Source: Anisodus tanguticus
Taxonomy: Eukaryota > Streptophyta > Magnoliopsida > Solanales > Solanaceae
DNA: 64,000 bases
Assembly: GCA_034509755.1 (NCBI GenBank)
Contig: CM067550.1
Coordinates: forward strand, 3,589,001 to 3,653,000
Reading direction: 5' to 3'
Shown: in pieces, positions 11,784-23,639 of the stretch
How the letters are laid out: each line of letters begins with the position of its first letter
Numbering within the stretch: position 1 is the stretch's first letter
The notes under the pieces: model-generated
Database searches by the model: none
What the model saw: only the letters and a program-made list of their open reading frames with translations
What the model was told of the DNA's origin: nothing
Program-made: the position numbers and the translations under genes

Positions 11784-12863
11784 GGGATAAAATGGAGTTA
11801 GATTTGACTGATTTAGGCAAATGTCCTTTTCGAGGGTCACAATTTAAATTGTTCCTATTTTTGAAAAGTTATAAAAATATCGGCTTTGAGCAAGTGGTGA
11901 GGAATCACAGTAAGAGCATAGTGAAAACTGCTTATATCTTTAGAACTTATGGTATTCATCTGTCGCCTGTAATTGAAAAAGACTGACTAGACAAATAGAT
12001 CATTGTCTAATTAACGACTATAAAAATATAAATTGTAGTTTAATGTTTTTTCATAAGACTTTTAATTTTCTCAAAAGGTTTCTTTAGACTGTAGTATAAA
12101 AGGTTCATATATTGCAGAAAAAATTAATATAATAATTATTTATTAAACGACTGTTCCAAAAAGATACAACCGACTGAAAATTTCTAGTGAGATTTTAGAG
12201 TTCATGTCATCACCAACCTTAGATTTAAATCTTAATTTCAACATTCAAAGCAGTCCATTGTTGACATTTGTGTCCATTTTTTTCTAGATGTTATGTCATT
12301 CTCTTTAATTTACTTCGTTAGTTGTGGTGTTGGGAGAACTTTATGCCAAATGGTCTATAGCAATGAGGCATGAAGACACAATATAAGTTGATATGGACTG
12401 TGGAAACTTAGGCTATAAATGAGTCATCTTTTTCTGACCTACCAACTTGGTTTTGCATAGTGTTACTATAGAATCCAAATTATCACGAGTGTATTTTGTC
12501 TCTGTCATGTTAAAAATATATTATATTTGATTAATAATATAATTATATATCACCATCAAATATGAATTAGCAATATAAATTGCACATTATCATGAGTAAT
12601 TTATAAGTGGTGAAAAGGTTAATTCTTATGATAATTTGAGAATATTCACAAGCAAAAAGATCAGAAGTGCACAATTCAATTAATTGACAATTTAATATGG
12701 TTAGTAAGATATCATAGGATGAAAACCAGAATTTTCCAATAATTAAGGGAGAAAATGTTACTATTAACCCTAAACTATATCCATTGTGATGTTAACATCT
12801 ATATAATAAGATGAAAATTACTTTACCAAATACTTTATACAAAATATATATACTTGCTATTAA

Positions 12864-12864
12864 C

Positions 12865-12903
<39 letters not shown>

Positions 12904-12930
12904 TAATAATAATAATAATAATAATAATAA
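12864..12930 (+). repeat. (TAA)n microsatellite
   Basis: About 22 AAT/TAA units interrupted once by CAA. Confidence 0.95.
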
Positions 12931-13139
12931 GATGCAAAGTACTTATACACATTTAATATTTACATCAAGCCAATTAATAATGCTAGAGATGTAGTGTGTT
13001 TGTTTATATATAAACATCTATACCAGTTAATCATTAAGTGATATGTATTCTCACTTCATATACAAACTTTTGCTTTTAAAATTAAATTGTCTTGTTTAAT
13101 GTATACATCGAATACGGATAAATGTTTTTTTTTTTTTTT

Positions 13140-13450
13140 TTTTGGCTAACTGTCCAATGGTAATTGGGTAGGTGGGTGAGAGGATAAAAGATATGCTTTT
13201 AAGCGACTAAGTGAAGCCAGATGTCTTCTTTTTAAATCTTTCGATGTCGAAATCTTGACTAATTAAGTAATTAGTAAAGCCAAATGTCGTATTATCTCTG
13301 AATTCTTTTAAGTGTCGACATCTTGACTAAGCCAAATTGTCTTATACAATCTTTAGTGTTGATGAAATCTTGACTAAGTAAAACCAATTGGTAATGTGAA
13401 AGTAGGAATTTGATATAACTAAAGGTCATGTTCGGTTGCATATAATATTG
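13140..13450 (+). repeat. PR-10-upstream-like segment, copy 2
   Basis: It shares blocks with 360-620, including CTTGACTAAGTAAAACCAATT and GTAATGTGAAAG. It lies about 1.5 kb upstream of the PR-10 relic, consistent with being its distal 5' flank. Confidence 0.45.
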
Positions 13451-14455
13451 TTGAAATAAGATAAATTAATAGCATGTTCATGCTATTTTATGTTAGATTA
13501 GATAGAAACTTACGACATTTTCAATCTTGCTGCAACTAGTTATACAAAACATTATATATGTCGAGAGATTATTGTTTTATTATCTTAAATGTTACCATCT
13601 TCTATCCTATCCGTAACTATCATAAATGGCACACGATCAACGAAAGATATGGTGGAATGAATGAAGTCACTTTCATTCTTAGTTAGATGTTTAAGTCGAG
13701 TTCATGTATTGAAAACATAGGCGGATTGAATCTCCACAAAAAGTTTTGCCTTCAAATCATAGTGCATGGGGAATAATTTTTTTTGGTATTTCTTCACTTT
13801 GTAGCCCTGATAATACTATCGACTATCTAGCGAAACTTCTAAAAATCTAATTATTTCTAAAAGTTATTTTTGTTACAACCTCTTTTTCAAAAAGTAATTT
13901 TGGTGAATAATAGTTTGTGTGTTGTCAATTAATTTGATAAGTAATTTTGCTATTATTAAAGCGATAATTGTATTTGGCCAAAGTTCTAAAAGTATGGAAA
14001 ATTTTATTTTTCATCTTCTTCTACTATTCAAATGTTTATTTTTTTTATTACATAGGGGTAATGGAAGGAGAAATGGGGAGGAGATTACAACGTGGGGATC
14101 CAACCCTCATCAACAAGGTGAAAATTCATGTAGTCAACCAATTGAACTACTATTCAATTTCTTTTTCTTTTTAAAAGTTTGATCAAACACCCAACTCTAA
14201 AAAATAAATACTACTATATTCTTTTACGAAAAAATAAACACTTTTGACTTTTTAAAAACTCAATCAACAAGTTAATAATGCTTCTCTCCGGAGGACACTC
14301 TTAAGTTGAAATTAAGCATTTGTGGATAAAGCACCAACAGCCTTAAAACACAATTTTTTGTAGAGATATCATTCACTAAGAAATCGTCTAAATAACAAGT
14401 TAGCAATTTCAATTTCGGTTGTAATGATTGGTCAAAGTTAAAGTAGTTATATTGA

Positions 14456-14620
14456 AATACTCCCTCATCCTTAATAAGAGGTCTTTGATTCTAACTCTAC
14501 TAGATACAAATTCGTCTTTATTAGGAAGAATTTTACATCCAACATGAATTTTTCGACGCGAATCTAAATTTAATCAAATCCAATATAAATGACGAACCTC
14601 AGGTAAGAAAAAAAACAGTT
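14456..14620 (+). mobile_element. Degenerate SINE, same family as 6323-6513
   Basis: CTCCCTCATCCTTAATAAG, then AGAGGTCTTTGATTCTAACTC (decayed box B), then GCGAATCTAAATTTA and an A-rich end mirror the better-preserved SINE. No target duplication was found. Confidence 0.5.
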
Positions 14621-14675
14621 GCACTCATAGTAATAAATTTGGACTATCTGTGCCCTTTGAAATGGATCAACTTTT

Positions 14676-14724
14676 CATACCCCATATTGTGGAATTTTAC
14701 TGGGTATGTTGTTGTTGTTGTTGA
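14676..14724 (+). repeat. SINE/LINE 3' tail with TTG repeats
   Basis: TTTTACTGGGTATGTTG followed by further TTG units is the common 3' end of a Solanaceae retroposon group that recurs across this window, mostly on the minus strand. Confidence 0.55.
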
Positions 14725-15975
14725 ATATTGTTAGTAATCTTTTGTATCTTTAAATATTGGTAGAGATCTTTTGTATTAGTTAGGTGTATATTTAGTTTCC
14801 GTAAATATAGTCTAAAATGACTATTGTATCTCATGTATATAAGTTAATTAAACTAATGAAATCATCAAGGAATTATCCTCTTTCACATTTGACTCATTGT
14901 CTCAGCTTGAATTGATTTCGAAAGAAAAAATGCACTTGATGTGTCCATTTTGACTAGGAGTTTAAATTTAGCTCATAAAAATATAATTCACCCTTCCGCT
15001 CAAATATTTGTGGAGAAAATGATTTTCTAAGGTTACTGACAATTTGAAGGAAAGAAAATAATCTTTTCAGATCTCTTATTAGTTATTTTCATCCCTTATG
15101 AATGAACAATTCTTGACAAACTAAAAAATAATTTTCTAACATACTACAAAACCAATTGACCCCAGATTTATGGGGATTATGGATCTTATACTAATTGGAG
15201 GGTCACTGTGGACATATCCCAAATTAACTAAAAAAAAAAGGGTCTGTGCAATTTGGGTTGCATATGTATGCTGAGTTGTTTCTTAAAAGAACATATCAAA
15301 ACATAGAAAAATATACTTTTGGTTACGATTTGTTTGATATAGTCATAAAAGAATTACTACTTTTATAAGTCTGATTTGGTTATTTAACAAATAATAAATG
15401 AAAAATAATTCGAACTGTACGGATAGAGTTAATGATCTATTAGTTGACTAAATTAACCTACCCATTTTTACAAAGTGAATCCATTGTGAACCAACCTATT
15501 TTAACACGTACACATGCAACCTACCTTCCTAATTAAAACACCCCCCCCCCCCAGCTACTTTGACATAAATTGTGATTCTTCAATCATGAAAGTATAAACC
15601 TGTCCCAAATAAAAAGTGAATGTCAATAAGGAAAACCAAAAATCTCAGTGTGCTAAAATTCTCATTTTTCACATTAAGCTATGATAAAATAAATTAATTA
15701 ACCACTAAACATACCTTAATTGATGAGCTAAGTTTAAAAAGTAAAAAAGGCAACTTGGTAGGTTTGAAACAGAGAACATAATTACCCCATGTGACAGCAA
15801 GCCTCATTGTTAGACTATTTTAGCATAAAGTTCTCCAAAAAAACTTAAAGAGAATGTATAGAAGAACATCTAGAAAAAATGGATACAAATGTCTAAAATG
15901 GAGTACTTTAAATGTTGAAATTGAGATATAGAGGAATTGCTGATATAACTCTAAGACTGTCACTTGTTTTTCTCC

Positions 15976-15983
15976 TATAAATA
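15976..15983 (+). promoter_or_regulatory. TATA box of the inverted PR-10 copy
   Basis: TATAAATA, 118 bp upstream of the ATG as in the intact copy. Confidence 0.65.
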
Positions 15984-16100
15984 CCATCAAAGATTTCATT
16001 ATCACATAGCTCAAAACATTCTCAAGCAAGCAACTTAAGTTCTTACACATTCATTTTATATATCCTTTTTGGTTCAATATCTCTAAGGCAAATAAACATC

Positions 16101-16975
16101 ATGGGTGTCAATACCTATACACATGAGACCACAACACCAGTTGCCCCAACTAGGCTGTTCAAAGCTTTGGTTCTTGATTCTGACAACCTTGTACCTAAGT
16201 TGATGCCACAAGTTGTTAAGAACATTGAGATTGTTGAAGGTGATGGTGGTGCTGGAAGCATCAAGAAGATGAACTTTGTTGAAGGTTTGTTTTATTGATA
16301 TATTTTGTATGCATTGATAGTGTAATGAATTTTTAACCGTCTATATAATTTTATAATTGTCATACTATTATTTTTTAGGTAATTATAGTTCTAACTTATT
16401 ATGATCAGTTACTTGAGTTATCTTTTAGGTGACTTTATAATATAAAAAATTCTTTTGCACTCATTGAAAGGTTGACTTCTAAATTATCCAAGAGAAATTG
16501 CAATATTGTGAAAGTGGCCGTCACAACGGTGGAATCACTTTTGTCAGAACGAATTGACATTCCTTCGTTAGAAAATTACACTGTACTTATATTTTTTTAT
16601 GTATATGTATACTACTATGTTGTTTTTTGTGTGTCTATTTTTTTATATTTTGAATTCCTTAATAAAAATTCTGGCTCGGCCACTTTATGAATTAAGTACT
16701 TGAAGCACAAGATCCATGTTGTTGATGACAAGAACTTGGTGACCAAGTATTCAATGATCGAAGGAGATGTTCTTGGAGACAAATTGGAATCCATTTTCTA
16801 TGATATCAAATTTGAAGCTTCTGGAAATGGAGGATGTGTTTGCAAGAGCATAACTGAGTACTACACAAAGGATGATTATGTGTTGAAGGAAGAAGAACAC
16901 AATGAAGACAAAAATCAAGGCATAGAACTTTTCACGACTGTTGAAGCATACCTCCTCGCCAATGTCCGCACGTAA
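16101..16975 (+). pseudogene. PR-10 pseudogene, inverted copy with lost splice acceptor
   Basis: Exon 1 (16101-16284) encodes the same 61 residues as the intact gene and ends at a GT donor. The intron's 3' end is changed: the acceptor and the codons for GGPIK are gone, and about 170 bp of rearranged intron-like sequence sits before the resumed exon at about 16692. The only nearby AG would put exon 2 out of frame. At the end, a 36-bp deletion removes the codons for PSVYA, the stop and part of the 3' UTR, so the frame now ends with VRT and a UTR-derived stop at 16973-16975. A shortened product is conceivable only with unusual splicing. Confidence 0.85.
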
Positions 16976-16990
16976 GAGATGACGTGTTGT

Positions 16991-18014
16991 AACATTATAT
17001 AATTAAATAATAAAAATATGCTCTTCTTAAAAGTTTAAGCTTTTGGATGAGTTCCATCAACCTCTTCTAGAGTTCCAAGGGCTTGAGTTTTCATTGTTAT
17101 AGTGTCTTTATGTTGAGTGTGTGTTCTTTACCAAATCTATCATGGAAAGAACTCTTAATAATGTAGCAAGCTTTAATTTACTTATCAAATGCTTGTACCA
17201 CAACTAAATGATTATTTTTCAAATATATGATTTTCAAGCACAATTTGAGTTTAAGTATAATGCACTAACGGCGAAAAAAATATTTACACAATCAGATTAC
17301 TTAAAAAATAAACTCGGGCAAATGTTCAATTGACAATTTTAATTATATAGCAGTTCTTCTTTTGGCTGGGCCACATCACTCCTATATTTATAAACCTCAA
17401 TAGTCTCAGACAGGATAGGTTGCATCTGTAAAATGACTTGTTTTACTGATATGCCAAAACCCACGACCTTGCATGCTTTGACACTATCAAAAGTTCAATT
17501 TCATATTCTATAACTTAATCTAGCATTTGCCTGAATAAAGGTACAACAAACAGAACATCAAGGACAAGACTCGACAAACATAATATCAAGGATCTGTCGA
17601 ACCAAAAATATCAATTGATAAAGTACCATGAAGGCATGAAAGTTCAGTTACTCGCATTGATGCTACAGGTCAGATTTATAAAACATAACTTTTCATAGGG
17701 AAAAGAGAGATCACTGGATGATGACACTGTTAATTTGAAATTAAGCACTTGCAGCTAGACATCGGAGTAGTCATGTAGAACAAGAGGCAAAATATCAAGA
17801 GCCTGAAAGTGCAGAATTTTCTGCACAGGGGATGAGTCTTTTCACAAAAGCTGGAATCATTTCAATAAGAAGGTTTCTCTTTGAAGAGTTTCAAGTTCAG
17901 TTATAACTTGGTCCTGCAACTAGCTGCACTCAGAAACTTCCGGAATTAGTATGCAGGCTAGAGTAATCCCATTGGAAATGTTGATTACTTAGCCAATATG
18001 GACTGATCAGTGCT
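16991..18014. other. Intergenic between PR-10 pseudogene and unknown gene
   Basis: It holds the 3' flank of the PR-10 copy and, near 17700-18000, sequence downstream of the minus-strand gene. No coding signal is seen. Confidence 0.5.
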
Positions 18015-21000
18015 TTAGTTTGACCGAACATAATCTTCATCTCCTTTCCGAAGGTGTGTTCTTTGACTTGGATTAGCTCTCACTAGCCTTGCTCTTGCTC
18101 GAGAATCAAGTTTCCCATCCTCGGTGTCTTTTGAGCCCTTATTTCCACTTGTATGATTTTCAGCTTGAATTGATTTCGGAAAAATTTTGCACTTGGCATG
18201 ATGTCTGTTTTGACATGAATTGTGATTCTTCAAGCCTGAAAATACTTCTGCTCTCGTCTTTCTCCTCGTGCTTATCATTTGATCATTATCTGCAAACAAA
18301 ATTTCCAATACTTTCAGAGAGAAATGCACCATTTATAGTGTGTTTATCTTTGTAAACTACACGACAATTCAGAATTTACAACAGGCTCGCTATTCGTGGT
18401 TATTCTGTCATTAATTCATGGTTATTCTACAGTACAGTTGACGTGCTTAAGCATATAGAACACACGAACAAGTTTCACACAATAGTGCAGTATCAAGAAT
18501 AACTTTTGAAAATGTATCAGCAACATTCCTATTTCTCATCTAAGCAAATTTGTTGGATGAGATGAGTTGGTAAGTCCATTTCTGATGAGCGAATAATTCC
18601 GCTCAGTCATGCTCAATCAAATACAGCAAATTTCTCTTGATGTCCCACCGACAAACCTATATGTTGATGTCTCACTGAAAAACCTTTCCGTATCCCATGC
18701 ACCAGCAAACTACACAAGGGTATGGATTTGACATGTTAAGTGTAGAATAACCGGGACTTCGTGCCCCCTTATGTATTCTGCTTTACTCATTCAGGTTATG
18801 AGGAGACATGAGATAGACAAAAAGGCGTGATATTATTTATCCACAGAAGTCGTGAGTAGTAGCTCACAAATCACAATGAAGATGAAGCTATTCTACATAC
18901 CCCCAAAGTAACAAGGTTAAATTATCTGAACAAAAGTTGTTCAAATCCATAAGGGCGGAGCTTGTATGATTCACATGATAATGTCAACAATAAGCCCGTA
19001 AAATGTAAATGTTATGCTATTAAATCATTGTTCCTTGCTTTTCCTCAAGTGCATTTTCAGGTTTCTTCCATAACACTTTGTTTATGAATAAATATGGTTG
19101 TGCTACACCATTCAGTATCTAGAAGTTCAAGTTCGTATTACCCCATGAAGGAGTTAATTCTACAATGCATAGCATTACCCGGGCTTGATAAGACTGCACG
19201 TGGTCGTGGGACTGAAGTGGCCCTTGCATTTGTTTTGCTTCCACCAAAAATGCTTTGGTTATTGTCCTTGGTTATCCCTGCCAATCAACAGAGTGAATGT
19301 CAATCCACTTTCAAAGTAAGAGGTAACAAAAAGTTGTAAAAGAAGTATGTAACCTCTTGACGATGGAAGCCCATGTCTGTCGGGGCTTAAAATACATGCT
19401 CGGGGTATCCTCACAACTGATGTAGGAGAATCATCTTTATACACCATCAGGAAGAAGCAAAAGAAAGAAAAAAAAGCAAGAAACTAGTCAAACACTATTA
19501 AAGATGAGAACAAATAAAATGATGGATACAGAACAGCAATGATTACTGATGGAATCAGTTAAATAGTACTATATTAGCGTGGCCGAAGTTATTGCTGGAT
19601 GTTAATATGCAAACTCCAATATTTTGCTTAAATCTAACCATCTATACTGTGTCATGGTCTTGAAAATGACGTACTTTGAATAAACCACACAAATCAAAGC
19701 CTTCAACAAGCACTATGCAAGACAAAAATATTGTGACAATCAAGAAAGAACTATAGGGATTTGGAGACTTTAAGAAAAACACGTAGTCTCATAGAAGGTT
19801 ATGCATCCGCTAAACCTGACCTAGCTTATCAATTAAAGAAAGCTGCACTATTAGTGATAAGCCTAAAGCGTTGAATAGGATCGTCAAACACCAGAGAGTA
19901 CTTGAAGGATTTCCAATCCAGCAGCACATTGGGATTCAGCTCAAAATAGATGAGGTCCAAGGAACAGCATACACAAAATAAAAAAGCTCTAATTTCAGGA
20001 TTATTTACAAGTAGCAAATCCTTGGGAGGTTAAGTAGAATATGATGTCGTGCTCTATTCCTTTTGCTTGCATCAGGACGTTACAATAAAATCCACATATA
20101 AAATATGTCCTGTTTAAGGAAAGCAGGAGGATAAGCAAAAGAGAGATACCAATATAACTAAGTGAACTACAATTAATTTGATGAACTGTGTGGAACAATC
20201 TTTACATCATTTTAAGAAACAAATAGAAAGTCAAACCAATGCCGCCATGTTGAAATTACAAGGAAATTTTAAAGCATAATATAATCCTCATTCCTCTACA
20301 TTCATATCAACTCGACAATACCTAAATCCCAAACTAGACGAGGCTATATAATCCTCTATATCCATTTCACTTATTTCATTCCAATATTGGCAAAGAATTT
20401 GTCTTTTTACTGCAAATTAAAATTTCTCTGATCTACAGGTTTTCTAAACCTCGCATTTGTCCCTATACTAACATACAAGTTTGAAAAGCAAAAAATTCTA
20501 TTATCCATAAGGCTTGTTATTGGCTAAAGCCATAGGGAGTTATGATTCTAATCCAGATCCCTCATCTACAAATAGAATTTTGTAGTCCCCCTAAAGAGCA
20601 ATGCAAAGATAGTTGATCACAAAACAACAACAATAACATAACCAGTGCAATCCCATAAGTGGAGTCTAGGGAGGGTAGGATGTACGCAGACGTTTCCCTA
20701 CCTTTGTAGGTAGAGAGTCTGTTTCCGCATAGACCCTCGACTCAAATGATCACAAAAAAACAAACAAAAAACAAACAAGTTGAAATAGAAATGGATTGCA
20801 GGATAATAAAGAATTAACCAAAATACCAAGTTAAATTAGCAAAAGACAGATCACATAAGACAAAAGATGGGATTCAACAGACAAAGGTGTACCTGAAGAA
20901 GAGAAGTCAGTTATGGAAAGGGATTCAAAAGCCTTCAAGGATGGCAAAGACTCATAAGCATACTGATCATCTTCTTCTTTCTGTACCCTCACCTTAACCC

Positions 21001-21131
21001 TTGGGTACACTTCCAAAATTCAAACAAAAAAAATCAAAAAACCCATTTCAGCAAAAGGAAAAAAATAAATAGAAAAACCCCATGAAAGCAAAATCAGAGT
21101 CTAATATGCACAGAAGATTGTCGTTACCCAT
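18015..21131 (-). CDS. Conserved plant protein of unknown function, at least four coding exons
   Basis: Exons joined by GT-AG introns, all in phase 1: 21009 (or 21016)-20893, 19434-19354, 19277-19179 and 18289-18015. The product is about 191 residues. It starts with YPRVKVRVQKEED, carries a Ser-rich stretch, two related basic blocks (VRIPRACILSPD and VPRPRAVLSSPD) and a basic C-terminus with Ser, Asn and Arg. No membrane segment or catalytic motif is visible. The repeated PRAxxLSPD block reminds me of an Arabidopsis family around At5g25360, without known function. The start is uncertain: TTG precedes EVYPR where an ATG is expected. A split start, ATGG at 21131-21128 spliced to 21009, would restore ATG. 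Probable 5' UTR exons lie upstream to about 22130. Confidence 0.65.
20622..20748 (-). mobile_element. SINE/LINE 3' tail copy in an intron
   Basis: On the plus strand it starts ACAACAACAATAACATA and continues through a GTGGAGTCTAGGGAGGGTA block to ATAGACCCTCGACTCAAA. This is the reverse complement of a TTG-tailed retroposon end. It lies in the first long intron of the unknown gene. Confidence 0.6.
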
Positions 21132-21149
21132 GGTTTCATAATATACAGT

Positions 21150-21790
21150 ATCGTATTGTATAGTATGGTATTGTATTGTACTGTATTAATCAATACAATG
21201 TTTGGATAGATTGTATGGTTTGTTGTGGTTTAATAAAAAATTTATTGGTTGGTTTGATTGTATGGTACTGTATAATAACATATAAGTTTACTAAAATACT
21301 CTTATACCTTAATTACAAATTAGTTTATATATCCTCTCTCCGTCTCAATGTAAGTGTCTTACTTTCCTTTTTGGTCCGTCCCAAAAAAGTATCTCTTTCT
21401 ATATTTAATAAGTTTTCCAATTCCAACATCCTATGTGGCAACATACTACTAAGACACTTAAAATGGGACAAAGGGAGTATTAATAAAACTAAGGTAAAGG
21501 ATAAAATAGGAACTTTAAAAGATAAGTAGGTGGTGGGTAGTTTGGTGGGTGGGGGGTGGTGGAGCGGGGTATAATAGGAAAATAAAATATGTAACCACGC
21601 AAAACACACCAAATCTGTGGTTTGAAAAATTAGACTTTTTCATGATTATATAACCACAGTATTACAAAGAGTTTACGATACCATACAACATAATTTTAAG
21701 AACAATGGAAACAATCATGGTTTCATAGAAAACAATACAATAATGAACCACGGGAAACAACCATCCAAACAGGGGATTAGGAAAACATAA
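21150..21790. mobile_element. AT-rich inverted-repeat element with nested MITE
   Basis: TGTTTGGATAGATTGTATGG near 21200 faces an inverted partner, CAACCATCCAAACA, near 21760. This suggests a larger terminal-inverted-repeat element that received the Stowaway-type MITE at 21332-21477. The exact ends are unclear. Confidence 0.4.
21332..21477. mobile_element. Stowaway-type MITE
   Basis: The left end TCCTCTCTCCGTCTCAATG and right end GGGACAAAGGGA are inverted relatives of the common Stowaway terminus. AAGTGTCTTA and TAAGACACTT extend the inverted repeat. TA dinucleotides flank both sides. It is about 146 bp long and non-coding. Confidence 0.7.
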
Positions 21791-21799
21791 CAAACCAAA

Positions 21800-22130
21800 A
21801 TTGGAACTCACTTGAATTTTGACTTGCAGAAGCTTCAAATTTGACAAGAAAAATGAATACCAAAAGTCCACCAGCTATCTCTGTTCCTGAAAAGTGAAAC
21901 CCCATACCAGCAAATAAGATCAATCAGGATCATACTCATAAAAGATCAAGAAATCATAACAAACCAAAAAACAAAAACCCCACATGACTTTTTGACTTTA
22001 TAACTCAGAACTCACCAGCTGCTTGGCTTCTTCAGATATCTCTAAATTTGACAAGACAATGACTCACTGGGATTTTTGGGTTTAAATATGTGACGAAAGA
22101 CATGAGAAGCATGTGGTGAAAACTGTGAAT
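21800..22130 (-). promoter_or_regulatory. Probable 5' UTR exons and promoter side of the unknown gene
   Basis: On the minus strand, a stretch ending CCAAGCAGCTG is followed by GTGAGTTCTG (near 22015). A second, opening after TCACTTTTCAG (near 21890), ends before GTGAGTTCC (near 21810). Both are good donor sites without coding potential between them. This is inference from splice signals only. Confidence 0.35.
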
Positions 22131-22431
22131 ATTCAACGAAGCACTATGAATGATTCTTGGAACTGGAAACAAATCGTTAAAAAGGTCAAAATCAAGTTTA
22201 CTTTTTGTTTTTTGCGGGTAATTTGATTAAGATTTTGTGCGGACTTTGTCCAAAGTTATATGACACAATTTCCTTTTAGTTCTTCCAAAAAAATAATATA
22301 TTTTCTTATTTGATAATAATTTAATTTTAAACTTTATTGTATCATAATTTTTTTTCTTAAATTTCATGCACAATCAAACTATATCGTATAAATTGAAACG
22401 GAAGAAGTAGTTATGCTTGTTTGTACGAGAG

Positions 22432-22734
22432 TGTTAAATATACCCATGATATACATGCACGGTTTCACAAGGAAACTTTCCATATGTGAAACCGTGTTAT
22501 ACACGGTATACAAGCCCGTGTATATCACGGTTTTGGCAAGAATTTATGTAATATAATTATTGTATTAAATTAGTCTTGTACACTTACCATAATTATAGAA
22601 TTCTTGTACAACTAGAATAGGATTTTGGGATTAGAATAGGAATAGATTTTTCCTATTATGGAAAATTGTAATTTGTATATATACTCTTTCATTAATGAAA
22701 ATAATCAAAGAATTATTTATTTCATGGTATCAGA
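22432..22734 (+). repeat. 5' LTR of copia element 3
   Basis: It begins TGTTAAATATACCC and ends TTTCA before primer site TGGTATCAGAAG. It lacks about 24 bp present near the start of the 3' LTR. Its first 120 bp are rich in short inverted motifs such as CCGTGTATATCACGG. Confidence 0.9.
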
Positions 22735-22877
22735 AGTCTAGGTCTTATTTTCTCTCCATTTTTTCATCCAATAAGCATCGATTTTCGAGTCATTCTTCTC
22801 GATTTCCATGCCCAATATTACCTTTTCTCTTCCCAAATTTTCTTTCATATCCCTTCATCACATCGTTCGTTGCTATT

Positions 22878-23600
22878 ATGGCTAAGAACGTGTTTCACCC
22901 TGCCCTTGTTGTTTCTAACATCAAGAATCACATCCCTATCATTCTTGAAATATAAAACGTCCAATACGCGACGTGGCCCGAACTGTTCAAAGTTCACACA
23001 CGCTCGCATCAAGTCCTCCATCACATTATCCGCGCGGCTCCTGCGGATACGGAGGTACCCAAACCTGAGGATGATCCTAAGTTATGGACAACCCTTGATG
23101 CTACCGTTCTTCAGTGGATTTACTCCACTATTTATACTGACCTGTTGCAAACGATTATCGAACCAGACGCTATGACGATGGATGTTTGGAATAGAGTGCG
23201 TGATATATTCCAAGATAATCAAAATTCTCGTGTTGTTACCCTTGAGCAGGAATTCTCCCATGTAAATATGGAAGATTTCCCTAACGTTTCAGGATACTGC
23301 AAAAAGGTTGAAAGAATTGGAAGATCAACTCCGCAACGTTGGTGCGCCCGTTACCAACGATCGTCTGGTTCTTTAGATGGTTGCGGGCCTTTCTGAGGCC
23401 TATAGTGGCGTCAGGACGCTTCTCCGTCAGAGCAGTCCTCTTCCGTAATTTTATCAGGCTCGTTCCATGCTCACACTCGAAGAAGTCGGCTTGGCTAAGA
23501 AAGCGGCTACTGGGCCCCGTCCATCGTCATGGTAACCGAGTCCAATTTTTCTCCATCCGTCACCAACAATTCCGGCCAAAACCGCCACAACAGTGGTGAC
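22878..23600 (+). pseudogene. gag remnant of copia element 3
   Basis: ATG at 22878 opens MAKNVFHPALVVSNIKNHI; a stop follows at about 22953. The frame is recovered at 23145-23320 (block around MEDFPNVSGYCKK), then shifts again. A TAG near 23373 stands where related copies have CAG. Confidence 0.8.
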
Positions 23601-23639
23601 AAAAAGGGTCAGAATCATAAAATAATGGCAAAAACTGGG

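Larger units (their letters stand above)
15600..16990 (+). repeat. Inverted duplication arm 2 (PR-10 copy plus upstream)
   Basis: It is the reverse complement counterpart of 6773-8740, from the block around AGTGTGCTAAAATTCTCA near 15650 to the 3' UTR of the PR-10 copy. Confidence 0.78.

Noticed and set aside
11759..11986. 75-codon plus-strand open frame
   Set aside because: It overlaps the promoter region of the PR-10 relic on the other strand and has no recognisable feature.
18089..18355. 88-codon plus-strand open frame
   Set aside because: Antisense of the last exon of the minus-strand gene, which has the spliced and better-supported reading.
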